Shown: piece by piece, positions 53,261 to 64,000 of the stretch
How positions within the stretch are numbered: position 1 is the stretch's first letter
Layout: every line of letters starts with the position of its first letter
From: Haemaphysalis longicornis
Lineage: Eukaryota; Arthropoda; Arachnida; Ixodida; Ixodidae
Assembly: GCA_013339765.2 (NCBI GenBank)
Contig: CM023449.1
Coordinates: 206,671,422-206,735,421 of the forward strand
Direction: 5' to 3'
Length of the DNA: 64,000 bases
Position numbers and translations under genes: made by a program
Notes under the pieces: model-generated
Seen by the model: only the letters and a program-made list of their open reading frames with translations
Database searches by the model: none
What the model was told of the DNA's origin: nothing

Positions 53261-55261
53261 CGCTCTAGCAATCAAGTACAACGACAACACAAATAGGTGT
53301 CTGTGAATAAATGCATCTTTCTTTCTTTGTAGTTGTGTGTGTGTGTGTGATCTCTCTTTCGCGAACATTACCGAACCGCAAAAATTCAACTCCTGCATTC
53401 GCACTTTCACATTCCTCCCCTCGGGGAAATGCGGGGAAAATTTTTGGATTCCTCCCCCTCAGATGGCGGCCAGTAGCCCTTGGGCGCGAGCAGCATGTTC
53501 GGCCTGTTGGACGACCTTGATCTGTATTCCGGGATCGGAGCTAAGCAAAAAGGTGTCCACTACTCCGCACTGGAAATGCGTAAGCGTGCTTGTAGACTTC
53601 GTGGCTGAGCATCACGAGCCCAAATCATGTGTGTAATGTGGCTAGCTGGGTGCACCACTCCCATTGATAATTGTAAAGGTGTGGGCTAATGTGCTTAATA
53701 TTTCGTACCTTTTTCCGACAAGTTCCGAGTAATCTTCGGATCCGTCACACACCCACTCAAAAGGATTGGCTTGTGAAAAGGACAACTGCAGTCATCGGCA
53801 GGAACTCGAATAAAACGCAGGGACGCGCGGTGACAGGAAAGTGACCTTAACACTGTAACGCCATGAACGAGCACGGCTTGCGGGCAACACTTGGATCTAT
53901 TTTAGTGCTTTGAATGAGAAAGAGTTACGGAATCCCGCGGCCGTGCTGCGGAGATATTTAAGTTACATCGCATAGGTGTAATGCTTCGTTCCACGAAGCT
54001 ATCTTAATACAGAATCGTTCCTTCTCAGTGCGCAGTTCCGAATGTTGTTCGGACGGTAGCATACCTGACTGAAGCTCACGGCCAATTCACCAATTCCCTA
54101 TTTGGATGCAATGTCAACATTCCCGTGCACAATTCCCACGCACCACTAAAAAGAATGGACCCGCGAAGACGTCAGAGGCTGTCATACCATAAAGCCCGAA
54201 TCGCCGATTCTCATTACCATAGTGCTTTCGCATTCAAATCACATAAGTTGGCTTCAGTGCCCCCAATAATATTTCTGGCCATTAAAGGGTCCATAATATG
54301 CTATCTTACCCATTGAGCTTATGTAACAGAAGTGCTTTTAGCCTTTTATACAGAAACAGTTACTGGTGTTTAACTGCTGTCCCGGGGGCATCAGGGTTTC
54401 AGCTGAAGTAACTTACCTCGCACGTAATCTAAAGACATTACAGCAGGGCAGGAACTGCGGTGACGTACTTTTTGGGTGTCGGCTCCCACTGTGAGCGCGC
54501 TGTGGGGCGGTTCTTTTCACTGTTTTCGTGCCTCCTTTCTCTACAGGCGTCTCGTATTATCTACCTCGATTACCACCAGTGGCGTACGCAGGATCTCGTT
54601 TCTTCAAGGAGGGCGGGCGGACTACGTCAAAAAGGAAAAGGGAGAGGAAGTAAAAAGGAGAACAATAATAAACAAGAAAAGTAAACAAAAAATGAAAGAA
54701 AGAAATCGATTCAGTATTTCAAATAAAGAACTTCAGCATGCCGTGCCGTATACCCTACATGACCTTTCCATTGTTTTGTTTCCCTTTTTTGGTAGGAGTG
54801 AAAAACTGTTGCCTGTAGTGGTAAGACCAGATATCGAAACCGGATATGTTTGGTGCGTTGCTTGTATATGAAAAAAAAAGGATGTCTAGCTCATGACGAA
54901 CATCTGGGAATCGATGACGTAGACATGTAAAGATGGCGGCGTCCAAAAACACGAAGGGAAGGGTGACAAAATCATGACTCAGGACGCTCCCGAAGTGCCA
55001 GATTCTTCGGTGTCATATATGTGCTGTCTATTTGTGAGGCTGGTTTTGCTTCCGAGGACAGGCTTGCCGTATCCCCGTTTAGAATACTACATCCACTGCA
55101 GAGAAACCTGGCCCTGGTATTTGTTTTTCTTGACAGCCTTTCAGTTTGATCATATGCAAATTAGTCGTATCAAATCGCGCGCCCTCAGCCGCAAAGGGTT
55201 CGCACAACATCCGACAGATGGCGACGAGTGTACTGGCCAGTAGGAAGACGCATTGAAACAT
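53261..55261. other. Intergenic, nothing recognised
   Basis: CAGTGGCGTACGCAGG near 54578 resembles termini of hAT-type elements, but no matching other end was found. Other open frames show no domains. Confidence 0.35.
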
Positions 55262-55523
55262 CCCCCTCGCGAGGGGCACGATCAAATGCAGAGCATTTCC
55301 GGGGGCGCACGACGTTAAGTAGTTTGCGTTACGTTAATGTTGTTGCACTTGTGGCAACTGCTGACGAGAGAGCGCTCGTCAGCAGTAATTTGAATGAGTC
55401 AACGATATAAGGCGCGTTCATAGCCTCGCATTCTGTGTCGGCTTTGTGGCGCAGTGGTTAGAGTACCTTGTACATTGCGTTCCGCCCGCAGGGTCGAGGG
55501 ATCGAAACCTGGCGCCGGATAGT
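55262..55523 (+). repeat. tRNA-like module with conserved upstream arm (copy 2)
   Basis: The + strand carries GATATAAGGCGCG, then GGCTTTGTGGCGCAGTGG (A-box like) and GGGATCGAAACC (B-box like), followed after CCGGATAG by a T-run that would stop RNA polymerase III. Homology with 30955-31217 covers both the tRNA-like part and about 180 bp before it, starting at the palindrome CCCCTCGCGAGGGG. The D-stem and T-stem are imperfect. Confidence 0.65.
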
Positions 55524-55666
55524 ATTTCTTTTTTTTATATAGTAGGGAGGGGTGCGGTGCGGACTACGGACGCCAACGCGGGTGACATCGTGAGTTACTG
55601 AAATGCTCTGCATTTAAAAGATATTTATCTGCTGTCGTTATTTTGCTTTAGACAAAGTTATTGGCC

Positions 55667-55870
55667 TTACCCACTTCCTGAAGAAGGCTCAAATTTATCA
55701 TGGAGTGGTTCAACATCCAATTCCCACCCTTCGCGTAAAGTGGAAAACGACATAGAGTGGAGGAAACCTCGGGAAGTAGGCGGCATATATCTTTCAAAGA
55801 GCAAACGTGGCATTGGCAAAACAGCCTCTTCACCTGAAATGATCTCCAATTTCCTCTGTGCTTTCAACAC
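55667..55870 (-). other. Unassigned open frame, protein-like composition
   Basis: A 67-codon frame with KLEIISGEEAVLPMPRLLFE and FSTLREGWELDVEPLHDKFE has acidic and hydrophobic alternation unlike the low-complexity frames nearby. It could be an exon or a relic. No family is recognised. It lies 400 bp downstream of the end of the M13 gene on the same strand. Confidence 0.25.
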
Positions 55871-56276
55871 CTAGTTTACAGACTTGGTTTAATATACAAA
55901 CAAGCAAGATGTACTCCTGCCAGTGCACCTCCACAAAGTCTCCAGCGTTGTTACTTGCCTCGTGCACTCGAACAGTAATATCAACCTTTTATATGTCTTC
56001 ATACGTTGTCATCATTGAATGGTTCTATAGGGTGTGACACTCTTTTGATACGAAGAGGCATAAAAGAGAGACACGAGGCCTCTTCAAGCAGACATGCGTC
56101 TCTAGGATTGATGGTTTTAATGGACCGATAACGAGCCACATAAATTCTTAGGAACTGACGGACGAAAATCACATATCTAAAGTAACAGAAAATGAGAGTA
56201 GCAAGTGCTGCCGCTTTTTCAACACAAGTGCCAATTCAATCCTGTACGCGCTGTCTTAGAAGAGCGTCAGAACAAT

Positions 56277-58591
56277 TTACCAGATCGTGCATTTTCGAAC
56301 GGGGTTCATGGGCATGCCCTTTGCGCAGCTGAAGGCAGCCGAAAACTTGGCGAAGTTCATCAGCGGGATGTTGATTCTAAGCCTGCCTGGAATCTCGCCG
56401 AAGTTGAGCTTCCGTACCCATGCGTCCCGGTTCGGGTTATCGCAAAGTCCAACTGCGTATAAAACGAAAAATAATTGCTCCATGTCGAGCTGACGTCCAT
56501 CGATGGACACCTTGAGCCGGTCCGCACCATCTTGGGACGTCAGTGTCTTCATGTACATGTCGTACAGCGGCCCCAGAATGGCATTGTCCGCAATATTTTC
56601 GTCCAACCGTATCCGCGCCTCGAAATTGTCACCGATCAATTCGCGTATCACGACGTAATACTGGTCCTGAAAGCAAAGTTCCAACTGTGAGAACTTGCTC
56701 ATCTCGTCGTTGTTCCACCAAGTCGTGACTGCGAGGTTGTGGTCCACCGAGGAGCCGCGCCTGTCCACAGCGGCAAACATGCCTCGGAAGACTTCTCCTA
56801 AGACGAGCGGGAACAGGACAGGGTCGATGCTTTTCGTGATGTCGTTCAAGAAGGCAATGTTTGAGTGCGGGATAAAAAAGAACGTTTCGGCCGAAGAAGT
56901 ACTCGTGTCCGGGAGACAGTGCGGTGTGGTCGTATCTCGCGTCCAGGTCATCCTTCGGCGGTTTGGTCTCCCAGTAGACGTTCATTGTTCCCGACTGGAT
57001 CTCTCGAAAACTTTCGACGAGGTGGCTGGGGTCCAGAGGCTGGGCGTTGAAGTTGTAGTAGCTTGCGATAGTGTTGATATCGTCGGCGCTGCCCAGGAAT
57101 ATGAGACGCATGTTCTCCAGTTTGTCGACGGCAACACCGATCGCGGAGCGATCCAGCCACGATGATGAGGAGAGAAGGCGATCTGTGATACTGCTTTTCA
57201 GTTGCATCTCGAGGCTTGCCATGCTGTAGTCATAGTGCTTCAACAGCAGCGTAGAGTTGCTTCTACTGAATGTCATCCGGCCAAAGAAACGCATACCGTG
57301 TTTGTAGACTCGTTCGAGCATATGCATGCAAGCTTGGAGCCGTTGAGGGACAAACTCGAGGTAGTGGTCGTGGCTGAGGCGCAGGAGTGGGCTGGCAACT
57401 TTTGCCAGCAGCGGAGACACGTGCACCACAAGGCGGTAGCCAACATAATTTAACAGAGTTACAGTGTCTGTTTCATCGAGAATCTTAGGCAATTTGCTGA
57501 TGTAGTCGGGGTCCATAATGGCGACAGGCTTGTCGTTCTCGAATGTCTCGATGTCTTGGAACAGTATTGCCAGATATGTTTTCCAGTCCCACTTTCCTTT
57601 GCGGATCAGCTGTCCTAACCGCTTAACCCTGGCAGGAAACTCGATAAAGTGGGGTACAGTCGCTATATTGTGCAGCTGCTTTTCCAAAAGCACGATGGCT
57701 TCCGCTTGCTTAAGTACGTCCTGCTTAGCATCGAAGAGAGACAACGCTAAATGCCACCTTCTGTGTGAAGTTCTCCGGTGATTCGTCAAGATACGCCAGG
57801 TTGTACCTCTTCATCGTCAGACTTGGTGCGTCGATATGGATAGTGTAACTGCGGTCATCCTCGAAGGGTTTCTGTAGGAACACCCTCGCGAATGGGAAGA
57901 CTCCCATGTCTCGGTCCAGAAAAGCTGACACAGCGACGATGTTAGCGCCACGAGGGGCTTTCGTGTAGGGCCAGTTGCCTAGATTGTACTCTCGCAGCAG
58001 GTTCCGCATGGAGGTAAGGTTCCTGTCATTTTTCTCTTCAGATTGGCACTTGGGAAATAGCGAGATGGCCTGGTGTAAGAACACTCCGGGGTATTTGTGG
58101 TAGTGCTCTTCGTTCTGCTTCAGGTAATTCCGGAAAAACTTCTCTACGTCCATCATCATCATGCCGGAGGCTCTCTCCCGGTATGCCCTCGACTGCACGT
58201 CCAGGTCACGGGACGCCCAGTGCCGGGAGCAGACGTAGGCGTGGAAGTCATTGCAAGGGTTCACACTCGAATTCATCCGTCCGCGCAGGTAGTTTTCAAT
58301 CCATACACATACGTCATTGTTGCAGCTATGCTCAGTGAGGAACACTTTCTTCTCACGCTTGGTAAGATGCCAGCGGTCGGCTCCTGAACCAACGCTGTAA
58401 GACGGCGGCGCGTTGGACACCCACATGAGTCCCATAGAGCGGTTGAAAAACGTGACGACTGCTTCGCCTGCGTGCAGCTTGTAGGTTGTCACAGCGATGC
58501 CAACGACGATCATGAGTACACCAACGCTGCAAACTGCCAGGTACGGCATGCGGCTGGGTGGTCGGGGCAGCTGTATTTCTGATCGAGGCAT
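56277..58591 (-). pseudogene. M13 (neprilysin-like) metallopeptidase homologue lacking HExxH
   Basis: Single-exon minus-strand gene of about 771 codons, the usual M13 length. The first ATG in frame is at 58591. A short cytoplasmic part, one membrane segment (YLAVCSVGVLMIVVGIAVTT), then the ectodomain with the M13 start (VCVWIENYLRGRMNSSVNPC, DFHAYVCSRHW), middle part (58591-57735, then 57789-56885 frame) and C-terminal lobe: ENIADNAILGPLYDMY keeps the third zinc-ligand motif and CAKGMPMNPVRKCTIW is the family end. Where active enzymes have HEITH, this reads RGMFA before VDRRG, so catalysis is not expected. Two frame changes (near 57735 and 56880) are single-base steps. They may be true lesions or assembly errors, so it may be a functional pseudoenzyme or a young pseudogene. 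Type II membrane topology is inferred. Confidence 0.87.
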
Positions 58592-59246
58592 GCCTGTGGT
58601 GGGCGACGAGAGGGAGCCCGGACGCCTCCCACGCTCTCGTCCGAAACGGCGGTCGCGGACAGGCCCTCCTGCAGGTCGACTTCCCGGGACGTGGCTCTGC
58701 GTGACATAGCTGACGGGGCGGTCTTCTTCCTCGAGCTTCGTCCTCAAGCTTCTTCCTCGTTTCAGTGATGACGATGATAATTGTGGTGATGACGACGATG
58801 ATGAGGTTCCTCACCGAACTAACAACACCAAATTAGGAATCTATCGGTAATAAATATGGTTCGAAAATAATAATCTCAGCCAAAATCAAAGGACGACGTA
58901 ACGACAATTGCAATGGCCTATAGAAAAGTGAATCCTGAAGGGGAAAATAAAAGGAGAAAAAATGGTTGCGGCTTAGCTCATCTAACCTTGGATGTGCAAA
59001 GCAAAAGCTTGGCTTAGTCTGGTTGAAGTCTGGTTTCGCTTGGTTGAAAGTCTTGATGTAGCTGTATGGCCGACCACAGCTCAAAGCCGTTCGGTCCAGT
59101 GCAACGCTCACTGAAGGAGGCCCGGCCTCACTTTGATTCTCGGCGAACGCGGCGCAAGATGAGTCACTTAGCCCGAGACGACCCAGCGGCGACTGCGTGA
59201 GAGGCTGCGGGTTTGGTCGGCTGCCGATCAGCTGAGCGGCCGCTGC
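58592..59246. other. Upstream region of the M13 gene
   Basis: The reading frame stays open above the start codon to about 58747 (without ATG), and a (GAT/GAC)n run lies at 58767-58805. No TATA box or splice acceptor could be fixed with confidence. Confidence 0.4.
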
Positions 59247-59753
59247 TCAGCTCCTTTTCGTAGCAGGAGCCGCTGGCTCATTAATGGTTGCCGCTTGCGG
59301 TATCCACTCGTGCGCACAGCCAATTGTTAACTGCGCGGTTGCACTTAGCTTCAAGGAATGTGTCATCGTCACAGCGCTCCTGCTATGGGGCAGCGTGGAA
59401 TCAACTTTCTGCTGGCGTGTTGATTTAGCACTACGATTTGGATGGACGTCTGACGCCATAATGCACTGATACTTTCTCATGTCAAGACTCATGGAGCGAC
59501 TGCTGTGCATACTCGCGGCGAGTGGTGTTTCGAGCTCATAACGTTTCGTGCGGGAATTTGTGTGGGTAATGTACTCGCAGCAAAGCAGATGCACTTTACC
59601 GCCGCTGCGCGCAACGACGGAAATTATCAGGAAGAGCTGCTGTACGGTGTCGTAGTTCCAGGTTGATATCATTTGTTTTCTTGCTACATCTGTGAATATA
59701 TAGGCTGCTTTAAAGAGTGAATTCTGAGCGCCCGTACTCGCTGGAATAGGCAT
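59247..59753 (-). other. 168-codon open frame, unassigned
   Basis: ATG-started frame upstream of the M13 gene on the same strand. The sequence (IISVVARSGGKVHLLCCEYI, SATAQLTIGCAHEWIPQAAT) matches no family that I know. A stop-free run of this length occurs by chance in GC-balanced DNA, so coding status is doubtful. Confidence 0.25.
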
Positions 59754-59910
59754 CGTAATTTTTGCTTATTCGCTTATTAAAATGGCGAAACGGTTCAGAT
59801 GGGCGAGTGGCTTGTAGTGGTATAAAAGAAGCCGCTTTGCGAGTTTTTGGGGTCCTAAACGTATCAGTATTTGTCATTTGTCGTTATACGGCGGCGCTCT
59901 TTTTATTATC

Positions 59911-60075
59911 ACCCGCTGCGGTGGATCAGTGGCTAAGGCGTTGTGCTGCTGCTATTCATTAGGAGGCGAAAGGCGAAACCGCCTGCATGTTTAGATTTCG
60001 GCGCACGTTAAAGATCCCCCGGTCAATACGGCGCCTCTCATCGTCAATACGGTGCCTCTCATAGCATAGATGCAG
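59911..60075 (+). mobile_element. SINE with internal deletion
   Basis: Head CCCGCTGCGGTGGATCAGTG then GCTAAGGCGTTGTGCTGCTG, followed directly by part of the body (TTAGATTTCGGCGCACGTTA, AAGATCCCCCGG). The B box and the start of the body are missing. GTCAATACGG(C/T)GCCTCTCAT is duplicated at the end. Confidence 0.8.
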
Positions 60076-60999
60076 CTCCGGTGCGTTAAACCAGGACGCG
60101 GTCTGTTAGCTTTCAACCCATCGTCCGGGCTTATTCCGGTACTAGCGCCACGTTCTCCCCTGGTGAGCCTGTGGAAGCATTATTGCGTTATTATTGATAA
60201 AACAACGCCCCCCCCCCCCGCCCGTTGTTCCCATGTTGGCCTTGAAGGCGTTATAATTGTCATGGCAACAATGCGAGTGGGAGCATCATGCATTGCAAAT
60301 TGCACCAAAGTTTGTGCGTTGCGTTCTGTTGCATGGATGTTGCATTGATTCAAAAACACGAATGGGCGTACCTTCCGCAACGTGAAGAGAACGAAGTAGC
60401 TCTCATTTACAAGGACGGGGCGTAATATATGTCATTATGACTCACCGACTGCGCCCCTCGTTTTGTCCCCTGGCTCCTCCTGAATTTGGCAAGTCTCGTA
60501 CGTTAGGTCTTAGTCTTCATTCGCCTGCTCAGATCGAGGAGTACGAATCACTACTGTTGCGTGCAGTTTCTGAAACAGAGACTTCACGTCTTCTTACCGG
60601 GAAGGACAAAATACGCGCAGGTCATACACCATTACGGTTTTAAAATTGCGCGCGCAATTTGAAATTCAGACCCGGGCTCCCGCATTTTGCTTTTTCGCTC
60701 TGTCCGAGCAGGGTTGTCGACCAGTTATGAAGGCGAAATTGCTAGCGCTGCTTTTTTGTTCATATTTCGCTTCGTTGTTAGCTCGCACACTGTAGTCCCT
60801 TCATCATTGCTATGCCAACTCTCTGAGTAGAACTTGCCAGTCTAGTGTTCCTCGCATTTTGTGCCCCACAGGTTATTGTGCGCATGCTGGTGGCGTACTG
60901 ACTAGCGTAGAGGTATACTGTGCTGTATAGATGTATACCTGTGCTGGTGCACATCATTAAGCCCCGCCATTGGCGTCATTGGTGTGGCGAACACACTAA
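60076..60999. other. Intergenic, nothing recognised
   Basis: A C-run at about 60209-60218 and an 18-bp perfect palindrome AAATTGCGCGCGCAATTT (60643-60660). No gene. Confidence 0.4.
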
Positions 61000-63190
61000 A
61001 CGTTTTTACACCCTTATTGCCTAAAAAGGCGTAGTATAAGTGAAATAAGGTTGTTCTGAAGTCATTACGCCCTTTTTTTACTAGGTTCCAACGCCCTGGT
61101 TTGTAGCTTTACGCCCTTTTTGTGGATCAGAAAGGGTGTTGACCGACTGCAACACCCTTTTTTTTCTGTAGTGTGTTGGAATGGTGTGAAATAGCTGTTC
61201 ATATGCAAAAAAAGAAAAAAAAAAACACAGCGCAGTTCGGAGCCTACGTAGCTTCTTCCGGTGTTGCTAAGTTTTGTTAGGCTTTCCGATGTTCTTGCTT
61301 TAGGGTAGGCTAAGGGCTGAGGGGTGAGGCCAAGTTTAGGGGAATTTTACAAGATTGTTCTAGCGTGTCCCCCACAGTGACAGCGGATCCAAGGGGGAAA
61401 CAAAACTAGGTCGACCCACTGCAGCGCTGTTTCTCCAACCTTGCACCACTAGTGCTAGCTTAACTAATTTTAGTTTGCATTTTAGTAGCCCAAGAAAGAC
61501 TATCACTTTTCAAATGGTATAGCGAGAGGTGCGCCCGTTGTGCCCACGCTCGAACAGGCTCGAAAGCTGGCAACACATGTTATAATACCATGTCTGCGAT
61601 GGTGCAACCATTACAGGCGGCGGAGTTTTTTTTTTCTTGGTATTTTTTGCTAACGCCACCGAGCCTAACTTAAGCTTAAAGAGCTCGGCTGGAAATAAAT
61701 TACGCCAATTCGTATTGTTTTAAACATCGTGAGGTACAAAACATCCACCCGCTCGTAGAAAATGTTCAGTCCAAAAGTGTAAATGGGTACAAACTACAGT
61801 AGAATCTCGATAAACGGAAATCGCTTAAACGGAATGGCCGCGTAAACGGAATGGCCGCTCAAACGGAACAGTAGCCTGTAAGTTGGTTGGTTTTGTATTC
61901 AGATAACGTAAATACAACTCTCGGTAATCGGAACTAAAATTTCCGCGTCACCGTGTAAACGGAACAAGAAATAGAACTTGTTGGAAACCCATTGGCTTGA
62001 GAATCAGCTTTTTATGGTTCCGGCTGTTTCGTCTTTTTTTCCTTCTTTTTCTTCTATGTGTTTTTTTAGCTTCGTTTGCTTCGTAAGCCTCGTGTCGTTC
62101 GTGGTCAGCCTTATTAGCTCAACAAATGCAACATCGCAGTTCTTGTTCCCGTCGTTCGGTCTCTGTTCAAGACGGCGAGGTTACCGGGCTCAGCTCCTGC
62201 CACCGCGCCCGTGCCATCGTGCCACTTTATTACCGCGTTGCCGTCTTCTAAATTCGGTGGCTCGTAAGCACTCTCGAAGTTGAGGCCTCTGGCTTCCGTA
62301 AAGATGCAGTTGCAAGGGCTCAAACAAAAATAATTGATGCATATTGTACGGCACAGTGACTCATTGTTGCAAAATCAACTGTGTGAATTTTGTGCCTAAA
62401 CATTTTATAGTTTTCTTGCTTGCTAAAAAACTATTGGCTACAGTCACCTTCTAGGGCTCAGAGTTCCAGGAAATGGTAAAAAGAGTGCGTACACATAAAT
62501 TTGCACTTTCGCACATTTGTCTCAGCAAACGGAACTCCTGTTAAACGGAACTCATTTTTTCGGTCCCTTGAAGTTCCGTTGATCGAGAGTCTCCTGTACC
62601 TCCAAAGTCGGTCTTTTAGACCATTTTTCTTAATTCAAGCGCCCTAATTTGTAGCTTTACACCATTGGGAGAAAAAGGGTGTCCAAATAATGAACACCCT
62701 TCTTGGTGGGTGTTGAAAATGTATGGAATAGGTGTTTGGGTATTTAATAACATTCTAATAACTATTGAGCACAATAACCACCTCACCATTAAAACGTTTT
62801 TGCAAATACGCAGGCTGTCTTGTATGTGCTCGCACTAAAAGGCATAATACCAATGTTAGCGCACCAATATCGAATTTTTGCGGTAAGCCCACCGACTCTA
62901 TCAGAGGACTTTCCTTTGCTGGTTATAAAAACAAAAAAAGAACAGATGGATTTCTAAGTATGTATGTGCTGATTCTCCCCATGCATCCCGTTGGTTTGCT
63001 TGCTCAATTCATTTGTGGTCGAAGTGTGACTTGTGCGTGTTGAATGTGTCTGTATATCATGCTGAGCGCTCAGCCGATCCACATTGTCACGCGTAGCTAC
63101 GACACCCACACCTTTATTTTAGGGTCTTAAGAAATCTTACAGCCTTATTTTAAGGGGTTCACAACAACACCCTTTTTTTTCCTAACCCCC
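61000..63190. repeat. Repeat built on ACACCCTTTTT motifs, split by a transposon
   Basis: CGCCC(TGG/TAA)TTTGTAGCTTTAC occurs at about 61093 and 62641. AGGGTGTT/AACACCCTTTT words on both strands cluster at 61000-61170, 62640-62720 and 63100-63185. They look like the ends of one larger, AT-rich DNA element into which the Tigger-like copy has inserted. The class is undetermined. Confidence 0.5.
61797..62596. mobile_element. pogo/Tigger-like non-autonomous transposon 3
   Basis: Left CAGTAGAATCTCGATAAACG and right complement CAGGAGACTCTCGATCAACG, both going on to GAA, with TA at each border (61795-61796, 62597-62598). AAACGGAA is repeated at least four times near the left end and again near the right, as subterminal repeats. 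No transposase. The CAGTxGAxTCTCGATAA pattern is related to that of the copy at 51051. Confidence 0.85.
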
Positions 63191-63321
63191 ATTTTTAGAC
63201 AGAACACGTTTTAAACGTGTGTGCCATGGGACGAGAGATTTACATCTTTTCCAGCGAAAAAGTATGTAAAACAGTTGAGTGTGAATGGTACGCTTTTGGT
63301 GCAATGGGATAGCGTAGTAGT

Positions 63322-63392
63322 AGTAGTGAGTGAGTGAGTGAGTGAGTGAGTGAGTGAGTGAGTGAGTGAGTGAGTGAGGAGTGAGTGAGTGA
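63322..63392. repeat. (GAGT)n microsatellite
   Basis: About 16 copies of GAGT with one dinucleotide interruption near 63379, preceded by (AGT)n. Confidence 0.95.
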
Positions 63393-64000
63393 ACACGTTT
63401 TTTCGTTTGTGCTGCCAGGTGTGCGAACCCGTCGCATGAGATGCCACGTCATCATCGTTACCGCCGTTTTCAAAGCAACAGAAACTTGCGCACGCTTCTG
63501 TCCGTTCGGGCTCGTGGTGCTCTGTATTCGGAGCTTTACAGTCGAATATGGTCACAGCGTGGTAGTAGGGAAATATTCCATGCTGGCGCATTTGGAAACG
63601 CACTGTCTATAAAATTGCGCGGTACGGCACGAGGTTAGTAACTTCGCTTGGTATAGTACACCGCGTGAGCCTAGTTTTGGAGTTCCCGATTGTTAGTAGC
63701 CTCTATTCTATTTTTAGGCTTCGTGTTGGGAGACGGTCATATCGTTTATAACGGCTAAACTACGGCATGTCGCTTTGCCATTGAAGTTGTAACTCTTCGC
63801 ATTACACGCCAGGATTTTTGCTGCGCCCATCTTTTGAAGACGTGCTACCAAATCCTCACTTTTATTGCCCCATTAAGGACGAATACGCATTTGCAGGATT
63901 CCTAAATAATATTTTTTTCCGCTACTTCGGCCTTAGTGGCGGACATTGGAAATTTTATTTTGTGCGTTGCTATGAAGGGTACTAATTTGGAAAAACTGAC
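63393..64000. other. Intergenic, nothing recognised
   Basis: Short frames on both strands overlap here but none has a domain. Confidence 0.35.

Noticed and set aside
54578..54620. hAT-like terminus CAGTGGCGTACGCAGG
   Set aside because: No matching second terminus or 8-bp duplication found; not listed as an element.
55440..55523. Functional tRNA gene
   Set aside because: The D- and T-stems do not close properly, no CCA-adjacent acceptor pairing is visible, and a diverged second copy exists.
63211..63603. Frame with repeated THSL residues
   Set aside because: Translation of the (GAGT)n microsatellite and its flanks.

Overview
The window looks like ixodid (hard) tick nuclear DNA. The evidence is dense nesting of APE-type non-LTR retrotransposons, several copies of a tRNA-derived SINE resembling the tick Ruka family, numerous non-autonomous DNA transposons, TTAGG-type (arthropod) telomere-like tracts, and a neprilysin-like M13 gene. 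No rRNA gene, CRISPR array, bacterial operon or convincing functional tRNA gene was seen. Species assignment is inference from element style, not from a marker gene. Very little is host coding sequence. Only two host-derived gene families are recognised: a cyclin-A-like gene in two copies and one M13 metallopeptidase-like gene.

Layout. 1-8.3 kb: the 3' end of an unidentified LINE, then a minus-strand RNase H-bearing LINE (element A, 438-7791) with a perfect 16-bp target-site duplication. Its reverse transcriptase is interrupted by a 1.8-kb inverted-repeat element (2874-4650) flanked by TATA. 8.3-13.3 kb: an RT scrap between direct repeats, a SINE with a 12-bp duplication, a TTAA-flanked MITE and a small tandem repeat. 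13.3-15.5 kb: a degraded LINE carrying two unusual perfect hairpins. 17.1-17.4 kb: a MITE. 17.9-20.95 kb: LINE C, nearly open, with two A-family 3' ends inserted. 20.95-24.8 kb: a CR1/Jockey-like LINE D, itself hit by two SINEs.

26.2-42.4 kb: a tandem segmental duplication of about 3.7 kb per unit. Each unit holds an intronless cyclin-A-like gene on the minus strand. The first copy is broken (26982-28289). The second is a complete 437-codon ORF (32348-33661). Both units also share flanks and a telomere-like tract. A long-inverted-repeat transposon (29951-31520) sits at the junction between the units. The second unit was later split by LINE E (about 33885-35115) and by the 5.7-kb LINE B (36442-42154), which is homologous to A.

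43-54 kb: SINE fragments, a large GAGTG/CACTC-rich repeat field with a direct duplication, a hairpin element, two pogo/Tigger-like non-autonomous transposons, LINE 3' ends and a 91-bp tandem duplication. 56.3-58.6 kb: an M13 (neprilysin-like) membrane protein gene on the minus strand that has lost the zinc-binding HExxH motif and carries two apparent single-base frameshifts. 59.9-64 kb: a SINE, a third pogo/Tigger-like element nested among repeats with the motif ACACCCTTTTT, and a (GAGT)n microsatellite.

The only genes that might act in the host are the intact cyclin-A-like ORF, a candidate cell-cycle regulator of retrogene origin, and the M13 pseudoenzyme-like gene. Everything else is mobile or simple repeat. 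The history that can be read is: retrocopy, tandem duplication, decay of one copy, then repeated transposon insertion.
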